The notes: generated by a model not told the origin, from the sequence alone. Positions 1-8,406 are shown, counted from the first letter of the stretch. The stretch: DNA of 55,159 nt from Nocardioides sp. 503 (GCF_004522095.1 NZ_SPUI01000005.1:1-55159), one strand, 5' to 3'. Numbers and translations: made by a program.

Positions 1-362
1 GCCATGGTGTGCTCGGCGATCCACTTGGCCTTCCAGAACGGGAGGTGTCCGTGGTCGACCTGGGCCCAGAGCCGGGGGAGGCGGTGGTGGATCTCGAGGG
101 CGGCGCCGACGTAGCTCTTGGCGGAGTCGGTGGACATGCCGAGTGCGGCGCCGAGCTCCATGACCGCGAACTCCGAGATCCAGGGGGTGCCGTCGCCGGC
201 GAGGGGGATGCCGTGGTCACCGAACGCGGCGTCGGCCTCCTCGTCGGTGGTGTGCAGGGTGCACCAGGCGATCGCCGCGCGCAGGCGTCGGACCTCGGCC
301 GCGGTCGCGGCGGTGGTCTCGTGACGCATGACCTCGAGGAGGTCGGCGGCGGGGCTGGTCAT
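1..362 (-). CDS. DUF222 / 13E12-type protein, N-terminal part (runs off window)
   Basis: The first 120 residues of a protein whose 3' end lies outside the window; the ATG is at 362 on the minus strand. The visible part is a helical domain with the motif LPFWKAKWIAEHT, typical of DUF222 (the 13E12 repeat family), which in actinobacteria usually precedes a C-terminal HNH nuclease domain. That nuclease half would be beyond base 1 and cannot be checked. The family is multicopy in Nocardioides and mycobacterial genomes and often sits beside repeats, as here. The biological role of the family is poorly known. The assignment rests on this motif and the overall helical pattern. Confidence 0.7.
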   Translation of the reverse strand, partial: MTSPAADLLEVMRHETTAATAAEVRRLRAAIAWCTLHTTDEEADAAFGDHGIPLAGDGTPWISEFAVMELGAALGMSTDSAKSYVGAALEIHHRLPRLWAQVDHGHLPFWKAKWIAEHTM

Positions 363-421
363 GGGTCCACTCAAGCACCCACCACCGACAGTCGAGGCCC
401 TGAACTGGGGCTCAGGAGGCC

Positions 422-430
422 TTATCCACA
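422..430 (+). other. Perfect DnaA-box sequence (TTATCCACA)
   Basis: A 9-of-9 match to the consensus DnaA box, inside the imperfect palindrome ccttatccacaagg, between the DUF222 gene and the repeat cluster. A perfect match is rare by chance in DNA this GC-rich. A second perfect copy lies at 53490-53498. Function as a DnaA titration or regulatory site is inferred. Confidence 0.5.
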
Positions 431-465
431 AGGGCTGTCGAAATTTCTTGATCCTTCCCGGGGGT

Positions 466-545
466 GGTTTCGAGACGGGACTTCGTCCCTCCTCAACCAC
501 CGGCGTCGTGGGTTGAGGAGGTTGCGCAGCAACCGTCTCGAAACC
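466..545 (+). repeat. Cloverleaf-forming inverted repeat, copy 1
   Basis: An 80-base element that folds as a four-way junction. The outer stem is 466-476 with 535-545. Arm 1 is gggac-ttc-gtccc (477-489), arm 2 pairs 490-498 with 511-519, and arm 3 is gttgc-gca-gcaac (521-533). A second copy at 47175-47265 keeps every arm with compensating base changes. It lies 5' of both flanking genes, so here it is not simply a terminator. It resembles dispersed REP-like palindromes. The short open frames across it (for example reading RRLRSNRLET) are probably spurious. Confidence 0.8.
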
Positions 546-594
546 GAGGCGAGCCGACGGCCGGCGGCGGCGTGGGAGCACCGCCCACCTGCTC

Positions 595-767
595 CGTGTA
601 GCTGCCAAAGGACCGTGACCACTGCGGCGCCGTACGACACCACTGAATTCTCCCAGGAGGCGGACAGAGGTGCGGGGGTCTCGACGTTCGCTCGTCGCTG
701 GCGCTCCTCGCTGCTCGACCACCGGTGGGGTGGTTTCGAGGCTCGCTGCGCTCGCACCTCAACCACC
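595..767 (+). repeat. Long direct repeat, unit 1
   Basis: The core at 655-767 (113 bases, from aggaggcggacagagg to ctcaaccacc) recurs at 872-984 at the same length and at 1020-1132 with a changed end. A 5' extension, from gtagctgccaaag to ccactgaattc, is shared with the second unit. Inside the core, ggtggtttcgagg can pair with cctcaaccacc, relating it to the cloverleaf family. No gene is supported here. Confidence 0.75.
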
Positions 768-810
768 GGGCCCTGCGGCCGGGAGCGGCGCGCGAGCACC
801 TCGTACCTCC

Positions 811-984
811 TCCTCGTAGCTGCCAAAGACCGTGACCACAGCGGCGCCGTACGCCTCCACTGAATTCCCCCAGGAGGCGGACAGAGGTGCGGGGGTCTCG
901 ACGGGCGCTCGTCGCTGGTGCTCCTCGCTGCTCGACCACCGGTGGGGTGGTTTCGAGGCTCGCTGCGCTCGCACCTCAACCACC
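811..984 (+). repeat. Long direct repeat, unit 2
   Basis: Near-identical copy of the 595-767 unit, 217 bases downstream: extension at about 811-871, core at 872-984. Differences from unit 1 are scattered point changes, so the duplication is not brand new. Confidence 0.75.
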
Positions 985-1019
985 GAGGCCGGCGCGCTAC
1001 GACGTCATTGATCACCCTG

Positions 1020-1174
1020 AGGAGGCGGACAGAGGTGCGGGGGTCTCGACGTTCGCTCCTCGCTTGCGCTCCTCGCTGCTCGACCACCGGTGGGGTGGTT
1101 TCGAGGCTCGCTGCGCTCGCTGCTCGACCGCCGGTTGCGGTTTCGAGGCGGGACTTCGGCTCCACCTCAACCAC
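1020..1174 (+). repeat. Direct repeat unit 3 plus a partial cloverleaf arm
   Basis: The core of the repeat is at 1020-1132, but its last bases read tgctcgaccgcc instead of cacctcaaccacc. It is followed by a truncated hybrid at 1139-1174 (ggtttcgaggcgggacttcg ... ctcaaccacc) that resembles the left half of the cloverleaf element. This suggests recombination between two related repeat types. It ends 28 bases before the nadE -10 box. Confidence 0.65.
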
Positions 1175-1201
1175 CGACGGCCCGCCGGCGAGCGGGCTGC
1201 C

Positions 1202-1207
1202 TAGACT
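1202..1207 (+). promoter_or_regulatory. -10 box TAGACT for leaderless nadE
   Basis: TAGACT followed by exactly 6 bases and the GTG of nadE. No ribosome binding site precedes the start, so transcription probably begins at the start codon. Confidence 0.6.
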
Positions 1208-1213
1208 CGCGGC

Positions 1214-3253
1214 GTGGACTTCTACTCGGCGTACGCACATGGCTTCGCCCGCGTGGCGGCGTGCACGTTGCCTGTGGCGATCGTGGACCCGGCGACCAAC
1301 GCGCAGCGGGTGCTGGAGCAGGCGCGGCTGTGCCACGAGGACGGGGTGGCGGTCGCGCTGTTCCCGGAGCTGGGGCTGTCGGGGTACTCCATCGACGACC
1401 TGTTCCTGCAGAGCACGCTGCTGGAGGCCGTGGAGGCGGCGGTCGCCACCATCGTCGAGGCCTCCGCCGACCTGCTGCCGGTGATGGTGGTCGGGGCGCC
1501 GCTGGTGCACGGGACCCGGGTGATGAACTGCGCGGTCGTCATCCACCGGGGGCGCGTCCTGGGCGTGGCGCCGAAGAGCTACCTGCCGACGTACCGGGAG
1601 TTCTACGAGCGCCGGTGGTTCGCGCCGGGTGACGACACCCGCGGCAGCACGATCACGCTGAACGGCGAGACGGTGCCGTTCGGGCCCGACCTCATCTTCA
1701 CCGCCACCGACGTGCGCGGGCTCGAGCTGCACGTGGAGATCTGCGAGGACTTCTGGGTCCCCATCCCGCCGAGCTCGGAGGCCGCGCTCGCGGGGGCCAC
1801 CGTGCTCCTCAACCTCTCGGGCAGCCCGATCACCGTCGGGCGTGCCGAGGACCGGCGCCTGCTGGTGCGCAGCCAGAGCGCGCGCTGCTCCGCGGCCTAC
1901 CTCTACGCGGCCGCCGGCCAGGGCGAGTCCACGACCGACCTGTCGTGGGACGGCCAGACGATGGTCTACGAGTGCGGCGACCTGCTGGCGGAGAGCGAGC
2001 GCTTCCCCGACGAGGCGCGGCGCTCGGTCGCGGACGTCGACCTGGACCGGATCCGCCAGGAGCGGATGCGGCAGGGCACGGTCGACGACAACCGGCGGAC
2101 CTACGACGACCGGGTGCGGGAGTTCCGCCGGATCCCCTTCGAGCTGAAGCCGCCGACGGGCGACCTCGGCCTGCGCCGCAAGGTCGACCGCTACCCGTTC
2201 GTGCCCGACGACCCGTCCCGCCTGGCGCTGGACTGCTACGAGGCCTACCATATCCAGGTCTCCGGCCTGGAGCAGCGCATCCAGGCGATCGGCGACACCA
2301 AGCCGGTCATCGGCGTGAGCGGTGGCCTCGACTCCACGCACGCCCTCATCGTCATCGCGCGCGCCATGGACCGTCTGGGCCGCCCCCGCAGCGACATCCA
2401 GGCCATCACGATGCCGGGCTTCGCCACCGGCGACACCAGCAAGTCGTACGCCACCCGGCTGGCGCAGAGCCTCGGTGTGACGTTCGAGGAGCTCGACATT
2501 CGCCCGGCGGCCACGCAGATGCTCGCCGACATCGACCACCCCTTCGCCGACGGCGAGCCGGTCTACGACGTGACGTTCGAGAACGTCCAGGCCGGGCTGC
2601 GCTACGACTACCTCTTCCGCATCGCCAACCACCGCAGGGGCATCGTCGTCGGCACCGGCGACCTCTCGGAGCTGGCCCTGGGCTGGTGCACCTACGGCGT
2701 GGGCGACCAGATGTCGCACTACAACGTCAACGCCGGCGTGCCCAAGACCCTGGTGCAGCACCTCATCCGCTGGGTGGCCGACTCCGACCAGTTCGACGAG
2801 GAGACCAACGAGCTGCTCCGCGGGATCCTCGAGCAGGAGATCACCCCCGAGCTGGTCCCGACCGTCGAGGGCAAGAAGCCGCAGGCCACCGAGGACACCG
2901 TCGGGCCCTACGCCCTGCAGGACTTCACGCTCTTCCACACCGTCCGCTACGGCCAGCGGCCCAGCAAGATCGCCTTCCTCGCGTGGCACGCCTGGCGCGA
3001 CGCGGGCGAGGGGGAGTGGCCGCCGGGGTTCCCCGAGGAGCGCCGCGTCGCCTACGACCTGGCCGCGATCAGGTCCTGGCTCGTGGTCTTCACCAAGCGC
3101 TTCTTCGCGAGCCAGTTCAAGCGCTCGGCCCTGCCCAACGGGCCCAAGGTCAGCGCCGGCGGCACCATGTCGCCGCGCGGCGACTGGCGGATGCCGTCGG
3201 ACGCCAAGCCCGACACGTGGCTCGCCGAGATCGAGGCCAACATCCCCACGTAG
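1214..3253 (+). CDS. nadE: Glutamine-dependent NAD+ synthetase
   Basis: A cytoplasmic enzyme that makes NAD+ from nicotinate adenine dinucleotide, ATP and glutamine. At 679 residues it matches the two-domain actinobacterial form. Residues 1 to about 290 form a nitrilase-type glutaminase domain with the E-K-C triad visible: FPELGLSGYS (Glu), VAPKSYLP (Lys) and HVEICEDFW (Cys). The C-terminal synthetase domain has the ATP pyrophosphatase loop GVSGGLDSTHA at about residue 365 and GTGDLSELALGW. The GTG start is chosen because of the -10 box just upstream. It appears to be a single-gene unit. Confidence 0.95.
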   Translation: MDFYSAYAHGFARVAACTLPVAIVDPATNAQRVLEQARLCHEDGVAVALFPELGLSGYSIDDLFLQSTLLEAVEAAVATIVEASADLLPVMVVGAPLVHGTRVMNCAVVIHRGRVLGVAPKSYLPTYREFYERRWFAPGDDTRGSTITLNGETVPFGPDLIFTATDVRGLELHVEICEDFWVPIPPSSEAALAGATVLLNLSGSPITVGRAEDRRLLVRSQSARCSAAYLYAAAGQGESTTDLSWDGQTMVYECGDLLAESERFPDEARRSVADVDLDRIRQERMRQGTVDDNRRTYDDRVREFRRIPFELKPPTGDLGLRRKVDRYPFVPDDPSRLALDCYEAYHIQVSGLEQRIQAIGDTKPVIGVSGGLDSTHALIVIARAMDRLGRPRSDIQAITMPGFATGDTSKSYATRLAQSLGVTFEELDIRPAATQMLADIDHPFADGEPVYDVTFENVQAGLRYDYLFRIANHRRGIVVGTGDLSELALGWCTYGVGDQMSHYNVNAGVPKTLVQHLIRWVADSDQFDEETNELLRGILEQEITPELVPTVEGKKPQATEDTVGPYALQDFTLFHTVRYGQRPSKIAFLAWHAWRDAGEGEWPPGFPEERRVAYDLAAIRSWLVVFTKRFFASQFKRSALPNGPKVSAGGTMSPRGDWRMPSDAKPDTWLAEIEANIPT

Positions 3254-3347
3254 GGCCTTTGCCTGGGCTTAGCCACGACATGGTTCGCCGTTAGCGGCGG
3301 GCTTGCGAGTCTCCTCCTGTCATCAAGCAACCGACAGAGGAGACATC

Positions 3348-3722
3348 ATGAAGAGGACAGTCCTGATCGTGGTCGCCGCGATCACACTGGTGCTCATCGG
3401 CGGCGGCGCCTGGGCGCTCACTCGTGGCGACGACGAGAGCGTCGAGCGCGGCACGTGCGCCGCGACGTCGTACGAGCTGAGCGTGGAGCAGGACGACGGG
3501 GGCCTCGAGGTCGCCTACGAGCTCCAGTCCGGTGCCCCCGACGAGACGTGGGACGTCGTCGTCGAGCAGGGCGGCACCACGCTGCTCGAGGGCGAGCGCC
3601 GCACCGACGGTGACGCCGAGCTCGACCTCGACGTCATCGCGCAGGAGGACGGCGCCGACAGGTTCACCGTGACGGCCACCCCGGCCGACGGCGAGCCCTG
3701 CACCGCCACGCTCACCCGCTGA
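3348..3722 (+). CDS. Small secreted or membrane-anchored hypothetical protein
   Basis: 124 residues, starting at ATG 3348 behind the ribosome site agagg. It begins MKRT and has one hydrophobic segment at about residues 4-23 (an uncleaved anchor or signal peptide), then a very acidic ectodomain with two cysteines (about residues 37 and 118) that could form a disulfide. The beta-rich pattern suggests a small immunoglobulin-like fold, but I do not recognise the family. It is convergent with the histidine kinase gene, 7 bases away, so it is not in that operon. Confidence 0.7.
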   Translation: MKRTVLIVVAAITLVLIGGGAWALTRGDDESVERGTCAATSYELSVEQDDGGLEVAYELQSGAPDETWDVVVEQGGTTLLEGERRTDGDAELDLDVIAQEDGADRFTVTATPADGEPCTATLTR

Positions 3723-3729
3723 TCGGCCG

Positions 3730-5046
3730 CTAGGGCGCGCCGAGCTCGACCACGACGCGCGCCCCGCCGTACGGCGAGCGCGACAGCGACAGACCGCCGC
3801 CGGACTCGGTGGCGGTCCTGTCGACGATGGCCAGGCCCAGCCCGGTCGAACCCGCGCCGGACGTGCCGCGGCCGGCGACGTCCAGGTCGTCGGGCAGGCC
3901 GGGGCCGCCGTCCTCGACGGTGAGCACCACGCCGCCACCAGGCCGGGCCGTGACGCCGAGGCGCACCGCAGCGCCGTCCGGGGTGTGCGTGAAGACGTTG
4001 TCGAGCAGCACGTCGGCCACGGCCGACAGGTCCTCCTCGGAGGCGCGCACCGGCGTGGGGGAGGCGGCGGTGACGTCGACGGTGAAGTCGCGGTCCTGGT
4101 CCTCCGCCAGCGGCTGCCAGAAGGCGGCGCGCTCGCGGAGCACCGCCACGGCGTCGCACTCGGGCACCAGCCCCTCGCGCTCGGAACGCCGGGCCTCGCG
4201 CACCACGTGGTCGACCATCTGCTCGAGCTCGTCCAGGTCGGCGCCGAGCCGAGCTCGGGAGTCGGCGTCCGCGACGCCGTCGACACGCAGCCGCAGCGCG
4301 GTGATCGGCGTGCGCAGCCGGTGCGAGAGGTCGGCCACCCCCGCGCGCTCGCGCTCCAGCAGCACCTCGATCCGCTCCACCAGCCGGGCCATGGCCTGCG
4401 CGAGCTCGCGCACCTCCGGGGGACCGTCGGTGACCAGGCGGGCCGGCCGGCGGCGGTCGCCGAGCTGCTGGGCGTACGTCGCCAGGCCGCGGATCGGCAG
4501 GACGAACGAGCGTCCCAGGCGGTCGGCGAGGAGCAGCGCGCCCGCGAGCAGCACGATCCCCAGCGCGAGGAGCACCAGCCAGCTGCGGACGACGGTCGAC
4601 TGCAGGCCCGGCTGGGCCACCACGACCCGGATCACCGGGGTCCGCTCGGGCGCGGCCGAGCTGCCGCTGAGGGAGACCGGCACGAGGAACTCCGCGCCGC
4701 CGTCCACGTCGTCGACGCGCGCCTGGCCGGTCGCCCGCGCCTCGATGACCCGAGCGTCCTGCCCGGGGTCGGGGCCGACGTCCTGGCCCCCGGGGTGCAC
4801 CTCGTCGGGCGGGTAGAGCACGGTGGTCTGGGTGTCGGGGTCCTCGTTGATGCTCTCGAGGTAGAGCGAGACGGCGCCGCGGTCCTGACCGGAGACGACC
4901 GACTCGGTGGCCTGCACCTCCAGCGCGGCCCGCGAGAGCCGGTCCTCCAGGGCGTAGTCGCGCAGCAGCACGGCCATCGGCACGAGCATCGCCAGCAGCA
5001 CCATGGTGACGGCCGCGGCCACCGTGAGGATCAGGCTGCGGCGCAC
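3730..5046 (-). CDS. Sensor histidine kinase (OmpR-system partner)
   Basis: A 438-residue inner-membrane kinase. It has TM1 at about residues 7-29, an extracytoplasmic domain of about 120 residues, TM2 at about 157-178, a HAMP linker, a HisKA domain with the phospho-accepting His in DLSHRLRTPITAL, and an HATPase domain with N, G1 (EDGGPGLPDD) and G2 (GSTGLGLAIV) boxes. The GTG start at 5046 lies 1 base after the stop codon of the response regulator gene, so the two are co-transcribed with the regulator first. The ligand is unknown; the sensor domain shows no motif I recognise. Confidence 0.9.
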   Translation of the reverse strand: MRRSLILTVAAAVTMVLLAMLVPMAVLLRDYALEDRLSRAALEVQATESVVSGQDRGAVSLYLESINEDPDTQTTVLYPPDEVHPGGQDVGPDPGQDARVIEARATGQARVDDVDGGAEFLVPVSLSGSSAAPERTPVIRVVVAQPGLQSTVVRSWLVLLALGIVLLAGALLLADRLGRSFVLPIRGLATYAQQLGDRRRPARLVTDGPPEVRELAQAMARLVERIEVLLERERAGVADLSHRLRTPITALRLRVDGVADADSRARLGADLDELEQMVDHVVREARRSEREGLVPECDAVAVLRERAAFWQPLAEDQDRDFTVDVTAASPTPVRASEEDLSAVADVLLDNVFTHTPDGAAVRLGVTARPGGGVVLTVEDGGPGLPDDLDVAGRGTSGAGSTGLGLAIVDRTATESGGGLSLSRSPYGGARVVVELGAP

Positions 5047-5047
5047 G

Positions 5048-5740
5048 TCAGATCTCGTCGGGCGCGGTCAGGCGGACGCCGACGCCCCGGACGGTGTGCA
5101 GGTAGCGCGGCTCGGAGGCCGACTCGCCCAGCTTGCGGCGCAGCCACGAGAGGTGCACGTCGACGGTCTTGTCCGAGCCGCCCCACGCCTGGTGCCAGAC
5201 GTCGGTGAGCAGCTCGCGCTTGGTGACGACCTCCCCGGCGCGCTCGGCGAGGTGCCGCAGCAGGTCGAACTCGCGCGGGCTCAGGTCCAGCACCCGCCCG
5301 TCCAGGGTCGTGCGCCGCGCGCCGACGTCGATCTCGAGCCCACCGACCACCAGGCTGGTGCGCGGCGCGCGGGCGCCGGAGCCGACGCGACGCATGACCG
5401 CGCGGATCCGGGCCTCGAGCTGGGCGGTCGTGTAGGGCTTGACCACGTAGTCGTCGGCGCCGGCGTCCAGGCAGCTCACGAGCGACGGGTCGTCGTCGCG
5501 GGCGCTGGCGACGATCACGGGCACGTCGCTGACCGCGCGCAGCATCGAGAGCACCTGCGTGCCGTCCACGTCGGGCAGCCCGAGGTCGAGGATGACCAGG
5601 TCGGGGCGGCTCTCCACCGCCATCGACAGCCCCAGCATCCCGGTGGCGGCCGACGAGACGGCGTACCCGCGCTCGTCGAGGGCGCGCATCAGCAGCGGCC
5701 GGATGCGCGCGTCGTCCTCGATGATCAGCACCTGCGCCAC
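5048..5740 (-). CDS. OmpR/PhoB-family response regulator
   Basis: A 230-residue cytoplasmic transcription regulator. The N-terminal receiver has the acidic pair in IIEDDARIRP, the phospho-accepting Asp in LVILDLGLPDVDG and the conserved Lys in YVVKPYTTAQ. The C-terminal winged helix has LSPREFDLLRHLA and TVRGVGVRL. The GTG start is preceded by TAGGTT with 6 bases between, so a leaderless mRNA is likely. The divergent upstream region carries three CTT-type motifs at 11-base spacing, a plausible operator for autoregulation and control of the 5842 gene. Confidence 0.92.
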   Translation of the reverse strand: MAQVLIIEDDARIRPLLMRALDERGYAVSSAATGMLGLSMAVESRPDLVILDLGLPDVDGTQVLSMLRAVSDVPVIVASARDDDPSLVSCLDAGADDYVVKPYTTAQLEARIRAVMRRVGSGARAPRTSLVVGGLEIDVGARRTTLDGRVLDLSPREFDLLRHLAERAGEVVTKRELLTDVWHQAWGGSDKTVDVHLSWLRRKLGESASEPRYLHTVRGVGVRLTAPDEI

Positions 5741-5746
5741 GCATCG

Positions 5747-5752
5747 AACCTA
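5747..5752 (-). promoter_or_regulatory. -10 box TAGGTT for the response regulator gene
   Basis: TAGGTT on the minus strand, 6 bases before the GTG at 5740. It fits the leaderless pattern seen through the window. Confidence 0.6.
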
Positions 5753-5779
5753 GCCCAGTGCCGGCCCCCCACCCGCCGC

Positions 5780-5812
5780 CTTAGCACTCCCTTAACCGTG
5801 GCTTGAGGACGT
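5780..5812 (+). promoter_or_regulatory. Candidate response-regulator operator: three 11-base direct repeats
   Basis: Three consecutive 11-mers, cttagcactcc, cttaaccgtgg and cttgaggacgt, each begin CTT(A/G). Eleven-base periodic direct repeats are the usual binding arrangement of OmpR-family regulators. The site lies in the divergent space between the regulator gene and the 5842 gene. Confidence 0.5.
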
Positions 5813-5829
5813 CGCAGCACGGCGGCGGG

Positions 5830-5835
5830 CACGAT
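5830..5835 (+). promoter_or_regulatory. -10 box CACGAT for the 5842 gene
   Basis: CACGAT, then 6 bases, then ATG 5842. No ribosome site is present. It matches the nANNNT form of actinobacterial -10 boxes. Confidence 0.45.
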
Positions 5836-5841
5836 GGGGCG

Positions 5842-6294
5842 ATGAGCGACGAGCGGCGGGTCCCGCGCGCCTGGGGGTACGCCGCCGGGTGGCTCGTCGC
5901 CGCGGTGCTCGCCGTGGCCGTGGGCGTCCTGGCCGTGTCGTCGCTGGGGGCCAGCATCCGCGACCGCGGCCCGGTCGTGACCGAGGCGGTCCGCGACGCC
6001 CAGGTCGACGCCGAGGGCGAGCTCACCCCCGCGGCGGACGCGACGCCGGTCCGCAAGACGTTCGAGGACGACTTCGGCAGCTTCGTCGTGGAGTGCCGCG
6101 ACGCCGTGGCCTACGGCGTGAGCGTGGAGCCGGCGACCGGCTGGCGCACCGTCAGCTACGACAGCGGTCCCGACGACGACGTCGACGCGGTGCTGGCCCG
6201 GCAGGCGGAGTCGGTGGAGATCGAGGTGTTCTGCAACCGGGGCCGTCCCGCGATCGGCGAGGTGGAGCGCAACACCCTCCCCGAGGACGACTGA
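5842..6294 (+). CDS. Single-pass membrane hypothetical protein
   Basis: 150 residues. A short cytoplasmic N-terminus (MSDERR) is followed by one membrane helix at about residues 11-33 and an extracytoplasmic domain of about 115 residues containing two cysteines (VVECRD and VFCNRG) that may pair. ATG 5842 is chosen because a -10 box sits 6 bases before it. It diverges from the two-component operon across a region with regulator-like repeats, so it is a candidate target of that system. I do not recognise a family. Confidence 0.75.
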   Translation: MSDERRVPRAWGYAAGWLVAAVLAVAVGVLAVSSLGASIRDRGPVVTEAVRDAQVDAEGELTPAADATPVRKTFEDDFGSFVVECRDAVAYGVSVEPATGWRTVSYDSGPDDDVDAVLARQAESVEIEVFCNRGRPAIGEVERNTLPEDD

Positions 6295-6374
6295 CCCCGA
6301 CGCGCCGCAACTTCTGCGCCGTACCTCGCGTCTCCCTCCGGACAGCACTTCAGCGACCGGAGGAGATGGCACGG

Positions 6375-7010
6375 ATGACTCGGCACACGTGGGTACGACG
6401 ACTGGTGACCGCCGCGGCGGTCCTCGCCCTTCCCCTGGGGCTGACCGTGGGCTCGGCGGTGGCGTCCTCGGTCGCCAGGGACGCCGCCCACCTGCCGGTG
6501 CACGAGCGGGCCGCGACCCAGCGGGTGGTGCTCAAGGCACCGGGCTGCGAGGGCTGCCGGCTGCGCGTCTACAGCGCGGTGTTCGGCGAGGACGGCGAGC
6601 CGGACGTCTGGACGTCGCGGGCCAGGAGGGTGACCGATGGGCGTGCGGCCTTCTCGGTGCCGGCCGGTCGCACCCACGGGCTCTCGGTCTCGGTCACCGC
6701 CCCGTGGGAGGGGCAGACCGGCTACGTGACGCACGTGGCCTTCAAGTACCGCGGGATCGGCGCCGGTGAGGTGGTCACCGTCGCGCGGGCGCGCACCAAG
6801 CAGCGCGCCTCGGCGTGCTGGGCCGGCACGGACGCGCGACGTACGGTCCTGCGGCTGGTGACCCGCAAGGTGACCGTCGAGGGCGTGCAGGGCCCCACCG
6901 CCGGGACCCTCGCGTTCGCCCGGGTCGGCCAGCCCGCCATGGTGCCCCTCCGTCGCGCCCACGCCGGCGTCCTGGGCTCCCAGGACGTCAACATCTGCGG
7001 CAAGCGCTGA
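6375..7010 (+). CDS. Secreted hypothetical protein
   Basis: 211 residues with a Sec-type signal peptide: basic MTRHTWVRR, a hydrophobic stretch to about residue 30, then a likely cleavage after VASSVA. The mature part has four cysteines (APGCEGCRL, SACWAG, NICGKR) and a beta-strand pattern resembling a small carboxypeptidase-regulatory or Ig-like fold. An in-frame ATG exists at 6366, but the strong ribosome site ggaggag at 6359-6365 is then too close; its 9-base spacing to ATG 6375 decides the start. No family is recognised. Confidence 0.75.
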   Translation: MTRHTWVRRLVTAAAVLALPLGLTVGSAVASSVARDAAHLPVHERAATQRVVLKAPGCEGCRLRVYSAVFGEDGEPDVWTSRARRVTDGRAAFSVPAGRTHGLSVSVTAPWEGQTGYVTHVAFKYRGIGAGEVVTVARARTKQRASACWAGTDARRTVLRLVTRKVTVEGVQGPTAGTLAFARVGQPAMVPLRRAHAGVLGSQDVNICGKR

Positions 7011-7039
7011 CCTGTCGCCGGGCCGGGGCGCGCTGCCCC

Positions 7040-7045
7040 TACGCT
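7040..7045 (+). promoter_or_regulatory. -10 box TACGCT for glnA2
   Basis: TACGCT followed by 6 bases and ATG 7052; leaderless arrangement. Confidence 0.55.
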
Positions 7046-7051
7046 GAGCGC

Positions 7052-8392
7052 ATGGGCAAGCAAGAGGACTTCGTACTCCGCGCTCTCGAGGAGCGCGACG
7101 TCCGCTTCGTGCGGCTGTGGTTCACCGACGTGCTGGGCTCGCTGAAGTCGGTCGCGGTGGCGCCGGCGGAGCTCGAGGGCGCCTTCGACGAGGGCATCGG
7201 CTTCGACGGCTCGGCCATCGAGGGCTTCGCGCGCGTCTACGAGTCCGACATGCTGGCCAAGCCCGACCCCTCGACGTTCCAGATCCTGCCGTGGCGCGAG
7301 GGCGACGGCCCCTCGACGGCCCGGATGTTCTGCGACATCGTGATGCCCGACGGCGCCCCCTCCTACGCCGACCCGCGCAACGTGCTCAAGCGCACGCTGG
7401 GCAAGGCCGCCGACAAGGGCTTCACCTTCTACACCCACCCCGAGATCGAGTTCTACCTCTTCAAGGACAGCCCGGTCCCCGGCGGCGAGCCGGTGCCGGT
7501 CGACCGCAGCGGCTACTTCGACCACACCGCCCAGTCGAGCGGCGCCGACTTCCGGCGCGAGGCCATCACGATGCTGGAGTCCATGGGCATCTCGGTGGAG
7601 TTCAGCCACCACGAGCACGGGCCCGGCCAGCAGGAGATCGACCTGCGCTACGCCGACGCGCTCACCACCGCCGACAACGTGATGACCTTCCGCACGGTCA
7701 TCCGGGAGGTCGCGCTGAGCCAGGGCATCTGGGCGACGTTCATGCCCAAGCCCTTCACGACCCACCCGGGCTCGGGCATGCACACCCACGTGTCGCTCTT
7801 CGAGGGTGACGAGAACGCCTTCTACGAGCCGGGCGCGGAGTACCAGCTGTCCAAGACAGGACGCCAGTTCATCGCCGGCATCCTCACCCACGCTCGCGAG
7901 ATCAGCGTCGTCACCAACCAGTGGGTCAACAGCTACAAGCGGATGATGTTCGGCAGCGAGGCGCCGTCCTACATCTGCTGGGGCCACAACAACCGCTCCG
8001 CCATGGTCCGGGTGCCGATGTACAAGCCCCTCAAGGGCCAGTCCACGCGCATCGAGCTGCGCACGCTCGACGCCGCCTGCAACCCCTACCTCGCCTACGC
8101 CGTGGTCCTGGCCGCCGGGATGAAGGGCATCGAGGAGGGCTACGAGCTGCCGCGCGAGGCGGAGGACGACGTCTGGCAGCTCACCGAGCGCGAGCGCACC
8201 AGCCTCGGCATCGAGCCGCTGCCCACCAGCCTGCAGAGCGCCATCGCGATCGCGGAGGACTCCGAGCTGCTCGCCGAGACGCTGGGGGAGCAGGTCTTCG
8301 ACTTCTTCCTCAAGAACAAGCGCGCCGAGTGGGACGAGTACCGCGGCCAGGTCTCGACCTTCGAGCGCGACCAGATGCTGCCGGTGATCTGA
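7052..8392 (+). CDS. glnA2: Glutamine synthetase-like ligase, GlnA2 type
   Basis: 446 residues of the glutamine synthetase fold: the N-terminal beta-grasp domain (FVRLWFTDVLGSLKS, GFDGSAIEGF), then catalytic motifs HPEIEFYLF, PGQQEIDLRYADAL, HPGSGMHTHVS and the glutamate-binding NRSAMVRVP. The region that carries the adenylylation tyrosine in GlnA1 reads DDVWQLTERE here, so no target tyrosine is seen. In actinobacteria GlnA2 lies beside glnE; in Streptomyces it has been described as a gamma-glutamylpolyamine synthetase. It heads a likely operon with the amidotransferase (14 bases downstream) and glnE. Whether it makes glutamine or glutamylpolyamines cannot be told from sequence alone. Confidence 0.9.
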   Translation: MGKQEDFVLRALEERDVRFVRLWFTDVLGSLKSVAVAPAELEGAFDEGIGFDGSAIEGFARVYESDMLAKPDPSTFQILPWREGDGPSTARMFCDIVMPDGAPSYADPRNVLKRTLGKAADKGFTFYTHPEIEFYLFKDSPVPGGEPVPVDRSGYFDHTAQSSGADFRREAITMLESMGISVEFSHHEHGPGQQEIDLRYADALTTADNVMTFRTVIREVALSQGIWATFMPKPFTTHPGSGMHTHVSLFEGDENAFYEPGAEYQLSKTGRQFIAGILTHAREISVVTNQWVNSYKRMMFGSEAPSYICWGHNNRSAMVRVPMYKPLKGQSTRIELRTLDAACNPYLAYAVVLAAGMKGIEEGYELPREAEDDVWQLTERERTSLGIEPLPTSLQSAIAIAEDSELLAETLGEQVFDFFLKNKRAEWDEYRGQVSTFERDQMLPVI

Positions 8393-8406
8393 CCGTCGGG
8401 TCCGCC

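Noticed and set aside
466..545. tRNA gene, because of the cloverleaf fold
   Set aside because: No anticodon loop, T-loop sequence or acceptor pattern; 3-base loops; a second copy confirms a repeat family.
118..1632. Small hypothetical genes in the repeat-rich spacer
   Set aside because: They are translations of repeats (for example RRLRSNRLET) or antisense to DUF222 or nadE.
422..2989. Very long open frame on the minus strand opposite nadE
   Set aside because: Composition is antisense to a clear NAD+ synthetase and to repeats; no recognisable domain. GC-rich DNA gives such frames routinely.
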